NCBI GenBank assembly: GCA_963513935.1
Contig: OY740773.1
Coordinates: 98,937,291 to 99,001,290, forward strand
Source of the DNA: Aphrophora alni
Taxonomy: Eukaryota > Arthropoda > Insecta > Hemiptera > Aphrophoridae
DNA length: 64,000 nt
Reading direction: 5' to 3'
A model generated the notes under the pieces. That model made no database searches. It had not been told where the DNA came from and saw nothing but the letters and a program-made list of their open reading frames with translations. Shown here piece by piece: positions 59,501-63,259 of the stretch (position 1 is its first letter; each line of letters begins with the position of its first letter). Made by a program: the position numbers and the translations under genes.

Positions 59501-60736
59501 CCCTCAATGTAAATCCTATTTAGCTAATCACCCCTGAATTATAATTTTTCTTAACCTGTGATTTTCCACAGATGTTTGGGTCATTAATGTTCATATATCA
59601 TAATATGCTTGGTACTTGTATTGTGTCCATTATTTTAACTGACAAAAATTGTTTCATTTAATTATTTATTAAGACTAAACATAAATATTTAATTGTTCGT
59701 TTTAGAATTTAGTTTAATCATACTGTAACAAAATGTTTCTTAAATATATTTATTGACTATGTCTATTGCCTGTATTTAGGGAGAATAAAGAAAATTGATT
59801 AATATCACTAAAATTTGAACGAAATCGGTAGAGCATTTGTAACATTTCTTTTAAAACAGCATTGTAGATGATTTATCAGTTTTTTACCGAAATCTCACGA
59901 ACCAAATTTTTTTTAGAGATGGCGACCAATGTATTTTGTTCAGGTCCTTAGAGACTACACTTGAGCAAAATAAGATCAAAACCATTAGAGGTGAGGAGAA
60001 AATCATAATTTTGTGTTTTTTTATCTTATGGTAACTATCCCAAATATTGAGTTAGGAAAAATGGAAGCATCTCGAGATATGACCAAAATGTCGCCACATA
60101 CGAAATTTGATTAAAATCAGATCATCCATTTAGATTGTAGAGTACTGCACATGTAACAGATGGACATTATTCCATAAATCAATTTTTTGGAATCAAGGGA
60201 CCTCAAAACGGATATACCCACAAAAAACTCGACATATATTTTTTAACTTTTTGACCCATTAATAAACTTTTTCTCTATGAGACAGTAAAAATAAACGGTT
60301 TAAAATACTTTGATTATAAATAAAGCAGATGTAGCCTATATCGTAGATTATTATCAATTAAATAAAATAAGCTGTAAACTGTAAATACAGTGTATCACAA
60401 AGTTATTCTTATGGATTTTGATATCACAAACTTGGGTTTACATGAGAGAGGGTGCAATATTTACAATTTTTAAATCACGTATTCTCTATCAACCTGTAAT
60501 ATTCAACAAATTATTCACATTACTAGAGTTATTATATAGTAATAAAACTAAATATTGAAGTATGGGAAACTAAAATTGAAAAACATGCTATACCTTGAGA
60601 AAACTTTGGAGAACATACTAGACGAATGAGAAGGGTGTGATGACTCTGCTGACGAAGGAACGGAAGGTTCTTTTTCATCTTTGTCTCCCGTAAATCCTTC
60701 CATCCAAGCGAGGGGATATGATAACCGTTTCAACAT
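26667..60736 (-). CDS. mtd: mustard/OXR1-type TLDc protein gene, five internal exons
   Basis: The gene is read on the minus strand as join(60736-60594, 57112-56921, 49065-48938, 31939-31777, 26862-26667), 822 nt or 274 codons, with no stop. Each junction splits a codon consistently: AG|T Ser, GG|A Gly, A|AA Lys and AG|A Arg. All introns are GT-AG (3.5, 7.9, 17.0 and 4.9 kb). The protein contains the family-typical blocks LDYRSMVSVEDMPELFVSFD, PPLYLRLRMGKPIGKQ, GKKKMRPEYWFSVPRER and VDELYRFLMLWVPQLYGDL. In the OXR1/NCOA7/mustard family this region lies between the N-terminal LysM part and the C-terminal TLDc domain. The family is associated with protection against oxidative damage and, for TLDc proteins, with V-ATPase regulation; that role is from family knowledge, not this sequence. 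The N-terminal and TLDc exons were not found in the window. Confidence 0.9.
27182..27860 (+). mobile_element. Non-autonomous pogo/Tigger element, family T1
   Basis: 679 bp with clean ends: CAGTAGAGTCCCGCAAACTC at the left and GAGTTTGCGAGACTCTACTG at the right, 19 of 20 complementary, and TA target duplications at 27180-27181 and 27861-27862. Subterminal motifs GCCGAGTTTG and CCGGGTTATCG are also inverted. An internal ~62 bp duplication (the GCGGTATCCCATTGTCGGCG block, at 27319 and 27380) produces short ORFs on both strands. The element keeps only the start of its transposase (see 27578). Confidence 0.9.
27578..27760 (+). pseudogene. N-terminal remnant of a Tigger-type transposase
   Basis: The frame from ATG at 27578 gives MSELLKRKRVLVSIETRLNV, then LKRLDRGESVIKLCNKFNVG. 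This is the typical first helix-turn-helix of pogo/Tigger/jerky transposases (CENP-B N-terminal, psq-like), which bind the terminal repeats. After about 45 residues the similarity stops abruptly and the frame runs into the right end of the element. The second DNA-binding domain and the whole DDE catalytic domain are missing, so the element depends on a transposase supplied elsewhere, if it is mobile at all. Confidence 0.8.
28000..28620 (-). repeat. Repeat R-C, copy 2 (reverse)
   Basis: Reverse landmarks shared with 44480 and 59340: CGTTTTGAGGTTCCCTTTG, TGTAGTGTTCTACAGCTCAA, TTTTGCTCAAGTGTAGCCTC, AAATGTATTGGTTGCCATCT, and farther on CATGGTTCAGTTTCACTTTT with TGATTGACAACTATTGA. The copy is moderately well preserved. 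Confidence 0.65.
28621..29150. other. No gene seen
   Basis: AT-rich intron sequence. The ORF at 28620-28817 has low-complexity composition and no recognised family. Confidence 0.45.
29155..29900 (-). pseudogene. 3' fragment of a Jockey/R1-type LINE (RNase H region)
   Basis: The minus strand from about 29900 reads FQVEVVAILECAQLCL, then IIIRSDIQASIKSVSSYRT. After a frameshift it reads the VWDCHQILTKL-type block and NRV. This order matches the RNase H domain at the end of non-LTR reverse transcriptase ORFs in insects: the AEVLAI.EC block with a catalytic glutamate, then the IxxDSQAAxKA block with a catalytic aspartate. Here S is replaced by I in the SDSQA motif. Further downstream, pieces such as LSRSISPWDYSKVT appear between stops. 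The reading frame is broken repeatedly. The reverse transcriptase core is absent, so this is a truncated dead copy inside an mtd intron. Confidence 0.7.
30020..30239. mobile_element. 220 bp foldback MITE
   Basis: CAAACCAC at 30020 pairs with GTGGTTTG ending 30239, and complementarity continues for about 80 bp per arm (GTTAGAAAGTTTAATAAA, TATGTACATTTC, ATAGCTAC), roughly 85% by eye, with a short central spacer. GAAGA-type sequence flanks both ends (30010 and 30239), possibly a target duplication. No coding capacity. Confidence 0.75.
30430..31230 (+). pseudogene. 3' fragment of an R1/Jockey-like LINE, plus strand
   Basis: Reading across frames on plus gives DDPKVSTRRVLMSAEYF and YMEEGGLGITC (30450-30560), then LTFTGHG-like (HSPVMEQVQA shadow) around 30795-30830. 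Next come CEYCRKKTL and CFCGPRWQVD (30850-30920), and VVDVPLLINKMLKNDGI (30940-30995). In insect LINEs the end of ORF2 contains a zinc-knuckle-like C..C...H....C region followed by this kind of sequence. Stops and frameshifts are frequent. A G10 run at 30919 and a C10 run near 31198 interrupt it. Orientation is opposite to the LINE fragment at 29155-29900. Confidence 0.6.
31461..31735. mobile_element. 275 bp MITE with perfect 14 bp TIRs
   Basis: GTAGGCTCGCAACT at 31461-31474 is exactly complementary to AGTTGCGAGCCTAC at 31722-31735. I could not identify a clear target-site duplication, so the superfamily is open. It ends only 41 bp inside the intron from the splice donor of mtd exon D. Confidence 0.75.
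31777..31939 (-). CDS. mtd: mtd/OXR1 exon D
   Basis: 163 nt. Acceptor TTTTCACAG before 31939; donor AG|GTAAGT with GT at 31776-31775. Two bases finish the Lys codon (A|AA), giving the conserved ...FVSFDK junction, then LIPRPARSCDDPPLYLRLRM, GKPIGKQIPKSTPIMSYGKK and KMRPEYWFSVPRE. The exon ends AG for a split Arg. PPLYL, the MGKP block and PEYWF are among the most conserved blocks of the family outside the TLDc domain, so this is the strongest single exon for the identification. Confidence 0.95.
31940..33164. other. Intron sequence, no feature seen
   Basis: Start (in plus coordinates) of the 17.0 kb mtd intron. AT-rich; no exon, RNA gene or bounded repeat recognised. Confidence 0.5.
33173..33579. 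mobile_element. Non-autonomous hAT element with perfect 8 bp TSD
   Basis: 407 bp. The ends TAGAGTTGTAACGGATA and TATCCGTTACATCTCTA are 16 of 17 complementary. GTTTATAT is present exactly on both sides (33165-33172 and 33580-33587); an 8 bp duplication is diagnostic of the hAT superfamily. Both subterminal regions are packed with ATCCGG and CCGGATA motifs (for example near 33188-33226 and 33488-33550), the kind of repeated sites bound by hAT transposases. There is no transposase sequence inside. The intact duplication means it is relatively young. Confidence 0.93.
33588..34869. other. Intron sequence, no feature seen
   Basis: AT-rich. The ORF at 34225-34416 is a little more balanced than its surroundings but has no recognised family and no convincing splice sites. 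Confidence 0.45.
34870..35010 (-). pseudogene. Possible pogo/Tigger helix-turn-helix remnant
   Basis: On the minus strand a short open piece reads KINSDIVKECGMSDSTIWKG followed by IDKIKF. This resembles the DNA-binding helix-turn-helix of pogo/Tigger-type transposases (a VKECGMSKSTIW-type recognition helix). It is short, flanked by stops, and I could not place terminal repeats around it. Confidence 0.4.
35011..36588. other. Intron sequence, no feature seen
   Basis: AT-rich sequence. Blocks of the type CAAAATGG..GC near 36030 and 36300 recur and may belong to an old repeat, but I cannot bound it. No exon recognised. Confidence 0.4.
36591..37869 (+). mobile_element. Nearly full-length, inactive mariner element
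   Basis: 1279 bp, the normal size of a mariner. TA duplications lie at 36589-36590 and 37870-37871. The ends AAATGAGGTGTGTTCGGAAA and (complement) TTACGAGGCATATTTGGAAA are mariner-type inverted repeats. On plus the transposase can be followed across frames: an N-terminal helix-turn-helix from about 36745, a WVPHIMPESEQKPFEWRHI block (37206-37265), FWDSKENLL and FSPRGTILNTASYCETLNAL (37331-37430), a YNPDLVPNDF block (37567-37596; the DD34D signature region), and near the C-terminus HWLSTQMASFYD. Many stops and frameshifts are present. In mariners the element encodes only this transposase, which cuts and pastes by a DDD triad. Confidence 0.9.
37872..39719. other. Intron sequence, no feature seen
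   Basis: AT-rich intron DNA. The short ORF at 39401-39613 is not recognised. Nothing else supported. Confidence 0.45.
39720..39940 (+). repeat. SINE-like repeat R-A, copy 4
   Basis: Landmarks TTAGGTTATATCCCTCTG, TTTCATCTTTCTTATCAGG, CCTGATGCTATTAGAGTATT and CGAGGACTAGG, then a T-rich tail ending near 39935. A reverse copy starts only about 80 bp farther on, so the two form an inverted pair. Confidence 0.65.
40010..40250 (-). repeat. SINE-like repeat R-A, copy 5 (reverse)
   Basis: Landmarks CCTTGTTGTTTAAAGGCAAA, CTAGTAGCATCAGGGTTGGA, ATCTAACCCAAGACTACATG, GATCCAGCTAGAATCCCTTG. Facing copy 4, it could form a hairpin about 0.5 kb long. Confidence 0.65.
40251..40853. other. Intron sequence, no feature seen
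   Basis: AT-rich, no recognised exon, RNA gene or repeat. Confidence 0.45.
40856..41324. mobile_element. 469 bp foldback MITE
   Basis: TACAGCGTGTTAAATAA at the left and the complement of TTATTTAACACACGGTA at the right, flanked by TA. The arms are complementary for about 200 bp each (GGATGGCTTAATATTTTTTT, AACAATGT..AAAGCTTT, CCACAAGGAGTAAGTA, AAATGAGA/TCTCATTT) around a short centre. The outer ends resemble those of the foldback at 25169-26415. No coding capacity. Confidence 0.88.
41327..42659. other. Intron sequence, no gene seen
   Basis: AT-rich. A perfect 8 bp inverted repeat with a 7 nt loop (CAACGGAA / TTCCGTTG) lies at 41782-41804. The ORF at 42130-42315 has no recognised family. Confidence 0.45.
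42660..42903 (-). repeat. SINE-like repeat R-A, copy 6 (reverse)
   Basis: Landmarks TTGTTGTTTAAAAGGC, GTCAGAATCGGAAAAGAAC, AAGAGTTCGTCAAGAGAGAC, GTGTAGATCAAGTTAGGCAC. It abuts the left end of the Tigger element that starts at 42904. Confidence 0.65.
42904..43778 (+). mobile_element. pogo/Tigger element, family T3, copy 2, with transposase remnant
   Basis: The left end CAGTGAACCTTGATCATTCG and the right end GAGTTATCGAGGTTCCACTG form imperfect inverted repeats. Subterminal ACCTCGATACCTC and TAACTCGAA blocks repeat the same theme. The body matches 23150-23809. It still holds a transposase start (about 43400-43590): TVDEGVKKKSEIAKDYKIAY, then a FLKERE block and GKGGNFADIDECV. This is the first helix-turn-helix and the start of the second DNA-binding domain of a Tigger-type protein. 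The catalytic domain is deleted. Confidence 0.8.
43779..44479. other. Intron sequence, no gene identified
   Basis: AT-rich. The plus ORF at 44254-44472 (72 codons) has moderately protein-like composition but no recognised family or splice context. Confidence 0.4.
44480..45110 (+). repeat. Repeat R-C, copy 3
   Basis: Landmarks: CTAATTGTCACTAAAATGAC, ATTTTGAATGAAATCGGTAG, GATGGCAACCAATACATTTT, CTTAGAGGCTACATTGGAGT, CCCAAATATTGAGTTA, ATCCTATGATATGGCC, CGTTTGGGCTGTAGAGCAC and a terminal CGAGACCTCA block, which is duplicated (45058-45127). A TA microsatellite is embedded at 44526-44571. Confidence 0.7.
44526..44571. repeat. TA dinucleotide microsatellite
   Basis: About 23 uninterrupted TA units. 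It lies inside the R-C copy and is likely length-polymorphic. Confidence 0.95.
45207..45536. mobile_element. Foldback element with offset direct repeats
   Basis: GTTTAGATTTTG at 45241 pairs with CAAAATCTAAAC ending 45534. The arms continue for about 120 bp (GGAGATA/TATCTCC-like, TTTCCAAAG/CTTTGGAAA-like, ATAAAATACT/AGTGTTTTAT). The 14 bp direct repeat AAAGTCAAATTAAT lies at 45193-45206 and 45537-45550. It abuts the right end exactly but is 34 bp outside the left arm. Either the element is asymmetric or the direct repeat is unrelated. Confidence 0.65.
45570..45870. repeat. Minisatellite, ~20-25 bp degenerate unit
   Basis: The unit approximates ACTGGTAGTATTTCATGGAA and is repeated about a dozen times with substitutions and length changes. 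Spacing varies between about 20 and 27 bp. The heterogeneity indicates an old array. Confidence 0.85.
45871..48937. other. Intron sequence, no gene supported
   Basis: AT-rich 3 kb upstream of exon C's donor in plus coordinates. A near-perfect 24 bp palindrome (ACCACTTACCAT/ATGGTGAGTGGT, one mismatch) lies at 46099-46122. Plus ORFs at 47127-47309 and 47365-47670 have no recognised family. A G.GGTTCGAATTACC string near 47521 looks like a tRNA B box, but no cloverleaf can be drawn around it. Confidence 0.4.
48938..49065 (-). CDS. mtd: mtd/OXR1 exon C
   Basis: 128 nt. Acceptor TTTGTTTACAG before 49065; donor A|GTAAGTA with GT at 48937-48936. The first base completes Gly (GG|A). The exon then reads RSSVGTFIRQQHAATSKAP, GPKLDYRSMVSVEDMPELF and VSFD, and ends in phase 1. 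The YRSM.S.EDMPELFVSFD block is a hallmark of OXR1-type proteins. It lies just before exon D's PPLYL part, and the exact phase match to both neighbours supports direct splicing. Confidence 0.93.
49260..49700 (+). repeat. Repeat R-B, copy 4
   Basis: Landmarks: GTGTTCATATAGAACCCAAT, AAACAGTTTTTTGCTCATAT, CTCATGTGTTATGCAACTTA, GACTTCCCAAGAAAATGTGA, TATTCGTATAGTTACAAGAT and GAGTGGTGAGTGAAGGC. It lies about 200 bp upstream (in transcript sense) of mtd exon C. The 3' third of the family is missing. Confidence 0.7.
49701..50427. other. Intron sequence, no feature seen
   Basis: AT-rich; the minus ORF at 50172-50429 is unrecognised and lies against the start of the LINE fragment. Confidence 0.45.
50428..51428 (+). 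pseudogene. 5'-truncated LINE reverse transcriptase (Jockey/CR1-like)
   Basis: The open frame begins inside the reverse transcriptase domain at GPLLFLIYINDL (50434) and contains the catalytic motif FADDTT (50500-50517). It continues through a thumb region with FLGIYIDESLNWKSHLEKIK and ends LYIYETLVWARKNK... to a stop near 51309. These are the typical last third of ORF2 of Jockey-superfamily elements lacking an RNase H end. Internal stops (50632-50634, and one near 50912) and a frameshift break it, so it is dead. The 3' tail is short tandem ATGATATGATAC-type sequence (51415-51428), as in CR1/Jockey-like LINEs that end in microsatellites rather than poly(A). The 5' truncation is the usual outcome of LINE insertion. 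Confidence 0.85.
51429..52669. other. Intron sequence, no gene supported
   Basis: AT-rich. The plus ORF at 52263-52478 is unrecognised. No splice-flanked exon was found. Confidence 0.4.
52672..53499 (-). mobile_element. pogo/Tigger element, family T4
   Basis: The right end is GAGTTTCCACTG followed by TA (53500-53501). The left end is TA then GTAGAAACTCTATTAACCGT, missing about two terminal bases. Subterminal TTAACCGTCA / TGACGGTTAA motifs are inverted. On the minus strand, 53088-52945 encodes MSGKWKHVVLYLSQKLEIIK then RLCKDESTTV. This is the first helix of a CENP-B-N type helix-turn-helix, then a stop. The remainder of the transposase is deleted. Confidence 0.8.
53699..54462. mobile_element. 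764 bp foldback element
   Basis: The left end TACAGAGTAGCTGGAAAGAA and the complement of the right end, TACAGGGTGGTTCTAAAGAA, are flanked by TA (53697-53698 and 54463-54464). The arms are complementary over about 300 bp each (AAGCAAAGGATT/AAATCTTTGCTT, GGGGCTGGGGGATGG/CCCATCCCCTAC-like, GAGTTATTTTATTTAC/GTAAATAAAATAACTC) around a ~150 bp centre. No open frame. The TACAG start resembles other foldbacks in this window. Confidence 0.85.
54508..55262 (+). mobile_element. pogo/Tigger element, family T2, with transposase tail
   Basis: 755 bp. The left end CAGTGTACTCCCGATTATCT and the right end GATAATCGGAAGTACACTG are strongly complementary, with TA on both sides (54506-54507 and 55263-55264). Subterminal GATTATCCGCGA motifs are also inverted. 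The interior carries the tail of a Tigger-type transposase (54683-54940): a DSNMPGFERLIDQEIADKAR block, then THKVTLQHINGLL and, after a frameshift, YLEEQDDNVQLTEKLMLKKV. This is the acidic C-terminal dimerisation-type region; the DNA-binding and catalytic domains are absent. The minus ORF at 54422-54889 is its shadow. Confidence 0.88.
55265..56224. other. Intron sequence, no feature seen
   Basis: AT-rich, with a short balanced patch near 55730-55790 (GGGCGCCTTCCACGAGGC). That patch is not open over a useful length and is unidentified. Confidence 0.4.
56225..56510 (+). repeat. Short dispersed repeat R-D, copy 2
   Basis: Pairs with 8495-8715 through AACTACCAAGAAAT and TTTTGTAAAGTTAATGGTTT / TCAAGATATTT. 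It also contains CGGCCGCCATTTT near its end, a string like those in the foldback arms at 25420 and 54270. Confidence 0.4.
56921..57112 (-). CDS. mtd: mtd/OXR1 exon B
   Basis: 192 nt. Acceptor TTCATCAG before 57112; donor GG|GTAAGTC with GT at 56920-56919. One base completes Ser (AG|T). The exon then reads SPINMVTDFSSGLFMKTPSE, ESGRFPFPPTTQTPGTPPTP and ASGDATKAQGLASFSPSNII. It ends ...TSVG with a split Gly codon. The front (SPINMVTDFSSGLF) looks conserved and ordered. The proline/threonine-rich middle is low-complexity and probably a flexible linker. The phase match to exons A and C is exact. Confidence 0.9.
57113..57779. other. Intron sequence, no feature seen
   Basis: AT-rich first part of the 3.5 kb intron in plus coordinates. 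The exon B ORF appears to run on to 57228 only because the intron is open by chance. Confidence 0.45.
57790..58035 (+). repeat. SINE-like repeat R-A, copy 7
   Basis: Among the most complete copies: CCCTTGGAAGCTCGCTACAG start, GGCAATCCCGAGAAACAAGA, CTTAGCTGGATAAACCTC, TAGTCTTGGGTTAGTCC, TTATCAGATCTCTC, TGATGCTATTAGAGCATTCA, then the T-rich tract and GATGATGACCGAGAGG end with AAACAACTAG. Confidence 0.7.
58036..59339. other. Intron sequence, no feature seen
   Basis: Very AT-rich, no exon or bounded repeat recognised. Confidence 0.45.
59340..60240 (+). repeat. Repeat R-C, copy 4 (longest)
   Basis: It runs from CACCCGTCCATCCCCAAAAC through CAATCAAAAAGTGAAAATGA, TTGAACGAAATCGGTAGAGC, GATGGCGACCAATGTATTTT, CTTAGAGACTACACTTGAGC, CCCAAATATTGAGTTAGG, ATCTCGAGATATGACC, AGATTGTAGAGTACTGCA to GGGACCTCAAAACGG. 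This is the best reference copy; no coding frame or terminal repeats were identified. Confidence 0.7.
60594..60736 (-). CDS. mtd: mtd/OXR1 exon A (most 5' exon found)
   Basis: 143 nt. An acceptor-like TTGTCCACAG directly precedes ATG at 60736; donor AG|GTATAG with GT at 60593-60592. It encodes MLKRLSYPLAWMEGFTGDKD, then a Glu/Ser/Pro/His-rich stretch and SSMFSKVFS, ending AG for a split Ser. It is unclear whether this ATG is the translation start of a short isoform or an internal methionine of a phase-0 exon. The splice-like AG immediately before it favours an internal or 5'-UTR-spliced exon. Insect mustard genes make several isoforms, so both are possible. Confidence 0.85.
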
Positions 60737-60948
60737 CTGTGGACAATAACAAATAATATACTATTATTATTATTATTATTGTCGTGAATTATTATTTAAT
60801 CGGTAAATATTTTTATATAAAGATCATGTTTTAAGTATTATGTTAATTTACACTTTTTGTTAGGACATACATTATTAGAGTACAATTTTTCTACTACTCT
60901 TAGTATTGCCTATTGTGTAGAAGTTGCTAGGAGTGGCAGTAGAATGTA

Positions 60949-61790
60949 CAGTAGGCTCTCTCTTTTTTAACCACTTATCGGTTTACCTACCTTTATTCCA
61001 GCAAATTGACTTACTATGTTCCCATGATGGTGAAAAAATCTCCGAACTACCGTTTCCATAAATAACCAAAATACGATTGTCTCTTGTATCTGTTTAATTT
61101 ACATCAGTTTCTTCCTGTCTTTTAAATGACATTTTAACCAATGAAAAAATCGTTCAATCAATGAAAGGCAGGTGGAAGAACAGAACAAATTGGTGATGAA
61201 GAAGTAAAGGTGATGTAATGCAGAAGGAAGAAACACAATAAAGTTAGTAGCATCTTACATTAAATAACAAAAAGAATCGACTGCAGTTGATGTAATGATC
61301 ATACATTCAAGAAAACATTAAACACAAAAACTAAAGAAAATTTGATTTTTTTTTCCAAACAGAGTTTTTAATTGTATTTATCATTTGTATTATTTTATTA
61401 ATAGTTTGTTTCTAGTTCATACAGTTTATATTAAAATGGTGTATACTTCTGTTCATTTACTAATAGTCTACTCAATTATAATTGATTTTGAATTTGTTTA
61501 GAATTGATAAATCTCTGAAAGTGTTGTAAATTTGAGTATTATTTTGAAATCTATTCTATAATCTTTGAATGTCACAGGAGTAAATGACAATTAAAACTTC
61601 TGGGTGAATATATATAATATAACAAAACAATTACCCAGTAGTTTTTATTAATTTATTTGTCCTTTTTTAACCGATACAATTGTCATATTAGAGCTTATAG
61701 AATAGTAGGTAAGCCAGTAGTTAGTTTTAAACAACCTTTTTGTTATCCGACCAAGGTTTCTGTGGATGTCGGATGAGAGGGAGTCTACTG
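60949..61790. mobile_element. Non-autonomous pogo/Tigger-type element, family T5
   Basis: 842 bp. CAGTAGGCTCTCTC at the left and GAGAGGGAGTCTACTG at the right are inverted with small mismatches, and TA flanks both sides (60947-60948 and 61791-61792). Subterminal blocks TTAACCACTTATCGG and GTTATCCGACCAAGG share the theme of other Tigger ends. No transposase fragment was recognised; 61150-61260 is purine-rich and unassigned. Confidence 0.75.
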
Positions 61791-61792
61791 TA

Positions 61793-62639
61793 CTCAAATT
61801 AGTCATCCCGTTTCTTAAAATGTTTTAGAAACTGTTTTGTTACAGTTGTTACTGATCGCAGAAAAGTTTGCTAATGAATAAAATTTCAACTAGTAATATA
61901 TATACTATAACATTTCTTTATTTCCTATATAATCTGCAAGGAAATTTTTAATTTTGTTTTTTGTTTGTTTTAAGGTGAAAAACTATTGCAGTCAGCATGG
62001 CCTTCATAAAAAAAAATGGCCCTCAATATAAATTATACAAAACTAAAAACAATAACATAATGATGTAAATGTTTAACAACCCTAAAATTAACTAACAATC
62101 ATACACTTTAATAACATTCAATAAACAACAACGTAACATATTACAGGGTTGTCAAGGGGCTATGCAACAAACTAACAATAATATAGCCTATGAAAGATTG
62201 CCCTATGCACGTCTTTTAATATAACACAATCTATTAATCTATAACATTTATATAAATTGTATAACAATTCAAAATATATATTTTAAATTTCTTCAAGTTT
62301 AAATATAAAAAATAAAATAAAATTATAAATATAAAGTTATAGGAAATTATTCAAATATTACATACAAAAATACAAAATTTAATAAGCAGGTGCAGGGGGA
62401 CCATGTGAGTGAAACAACAGTAAATCATATGATTAATAATAACAGTTTAAAAGAAAGAAGAAATTTTCAAGGGATTCTTGTGTAAGATTATCTGAAGTGC
62501 AGTTGATATATTTAAATGTATAGGATGCGATTGAAAAGTAAAACAGTCTGATCAAAGTGAAATATTGAAATAATTATGAAAAGCATGAAGAAAGGATTAA
62601 TTATTGTATTGAACTGAACAATTATCAGGAAGAAGTAAA
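61793..62639. other. No gene seen; may include the 5' LTR of the following element
   Basis: AT-rich. The LTR that should precede the primer binding site at 63044 must lie somewhere in this stretch or the next. I cannot place its start without the 3' LTR. A short block at 61960-62000 (GTGAAAAACTATTGCAGTCA) weakly resembles an R-A end. Confidence 0.4.
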
Positions 62640-63043
62640 AAAAAAAAAAAAAGAACATTGTAAATGGTGGTGAGATTGAACTGATTATTATTAAAATATA
62701 TTTCTATTTAATCGTGATTAGTGAAAAAAAACTTGAATTATTAATTTGGAATCTTTTATATATATATATTTTTTTTACTCATACATTTGACATTTTGTTG
62801 ATTGATTTTTTTTTTTGTGTTATATTTGGTTTATTTAATTTTTTTTTTTATTATTAATAAATTTTTTTTTGGAAGAAGACCGGCACCAACCCAACCTGAC
62901 CCCGAGATAAAAATATAAAAAAAAACATTTATTTTTTATATTGAATATTTTTTTATTGTGCCATTAAAGAACATAATGATTTAAATAATTTTTTATTTAT
63001 AATTAATTTAAATAAAAATAACTCAAGAAAAGTAATATAAATT
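62640..63043 (+). other. Probable LTR 3' part (R/U5) of an LTR retrotransposon
   Basis: Low-complexity A/T runs surround a short GC-rich patch (62877-62906, with CCGGCACCAACCCAACCTGA). The sequence ends AATATAAAT immediately before the primer binding site, which is where the 5' LTR must end. The absence of a terminal CA suggests a gypsy-like LTR end, but the boundaries are inferred, not seen. Confidence 0.4.
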
Positions 63044-63061
63044 TGGCGCCCAACGTGGGGC
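63044..63061 (+). promoter_or_regulatory. tRNA-Lys primer binding site
   Basis: TGGCGCCCAACGTGGGGC is an exact 18 nt complement of the 3' end of animal tRNA-Lys including CCA, the site where minus-strand DNA synthesis starts in many Ty3/gypsy elements and retroviruses. It lies 198 bp before the gag-like ATG, a normal leader length. The full match makes this the strongest evidence that an LTR retroelement begins here. Confidence 0.92.
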
Positions 63062-63259
63062 ACGATAAATAAAAGGAGACTATATTAAATTAAATTTCTT
63101 ATTATAAATAAGGCTCACAACGTATTGGCTCTATTTGATATGAAATTTGGTTATGTTAAGAATAATAAGCAATATTTCAGGTAATATATTTTTAATAATT
63201 TGAGATATATATATTTTAATATTAAATTATAATTTTAAACAAATTTTTAAACCCATAAA
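63062..63259 (+). other. Untranslated leader between PBS and gag
   Basis: 198 bp, AT-rich. It would hold splice donor and packaging signals if present; none was recognised. Confidence 0.6.
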
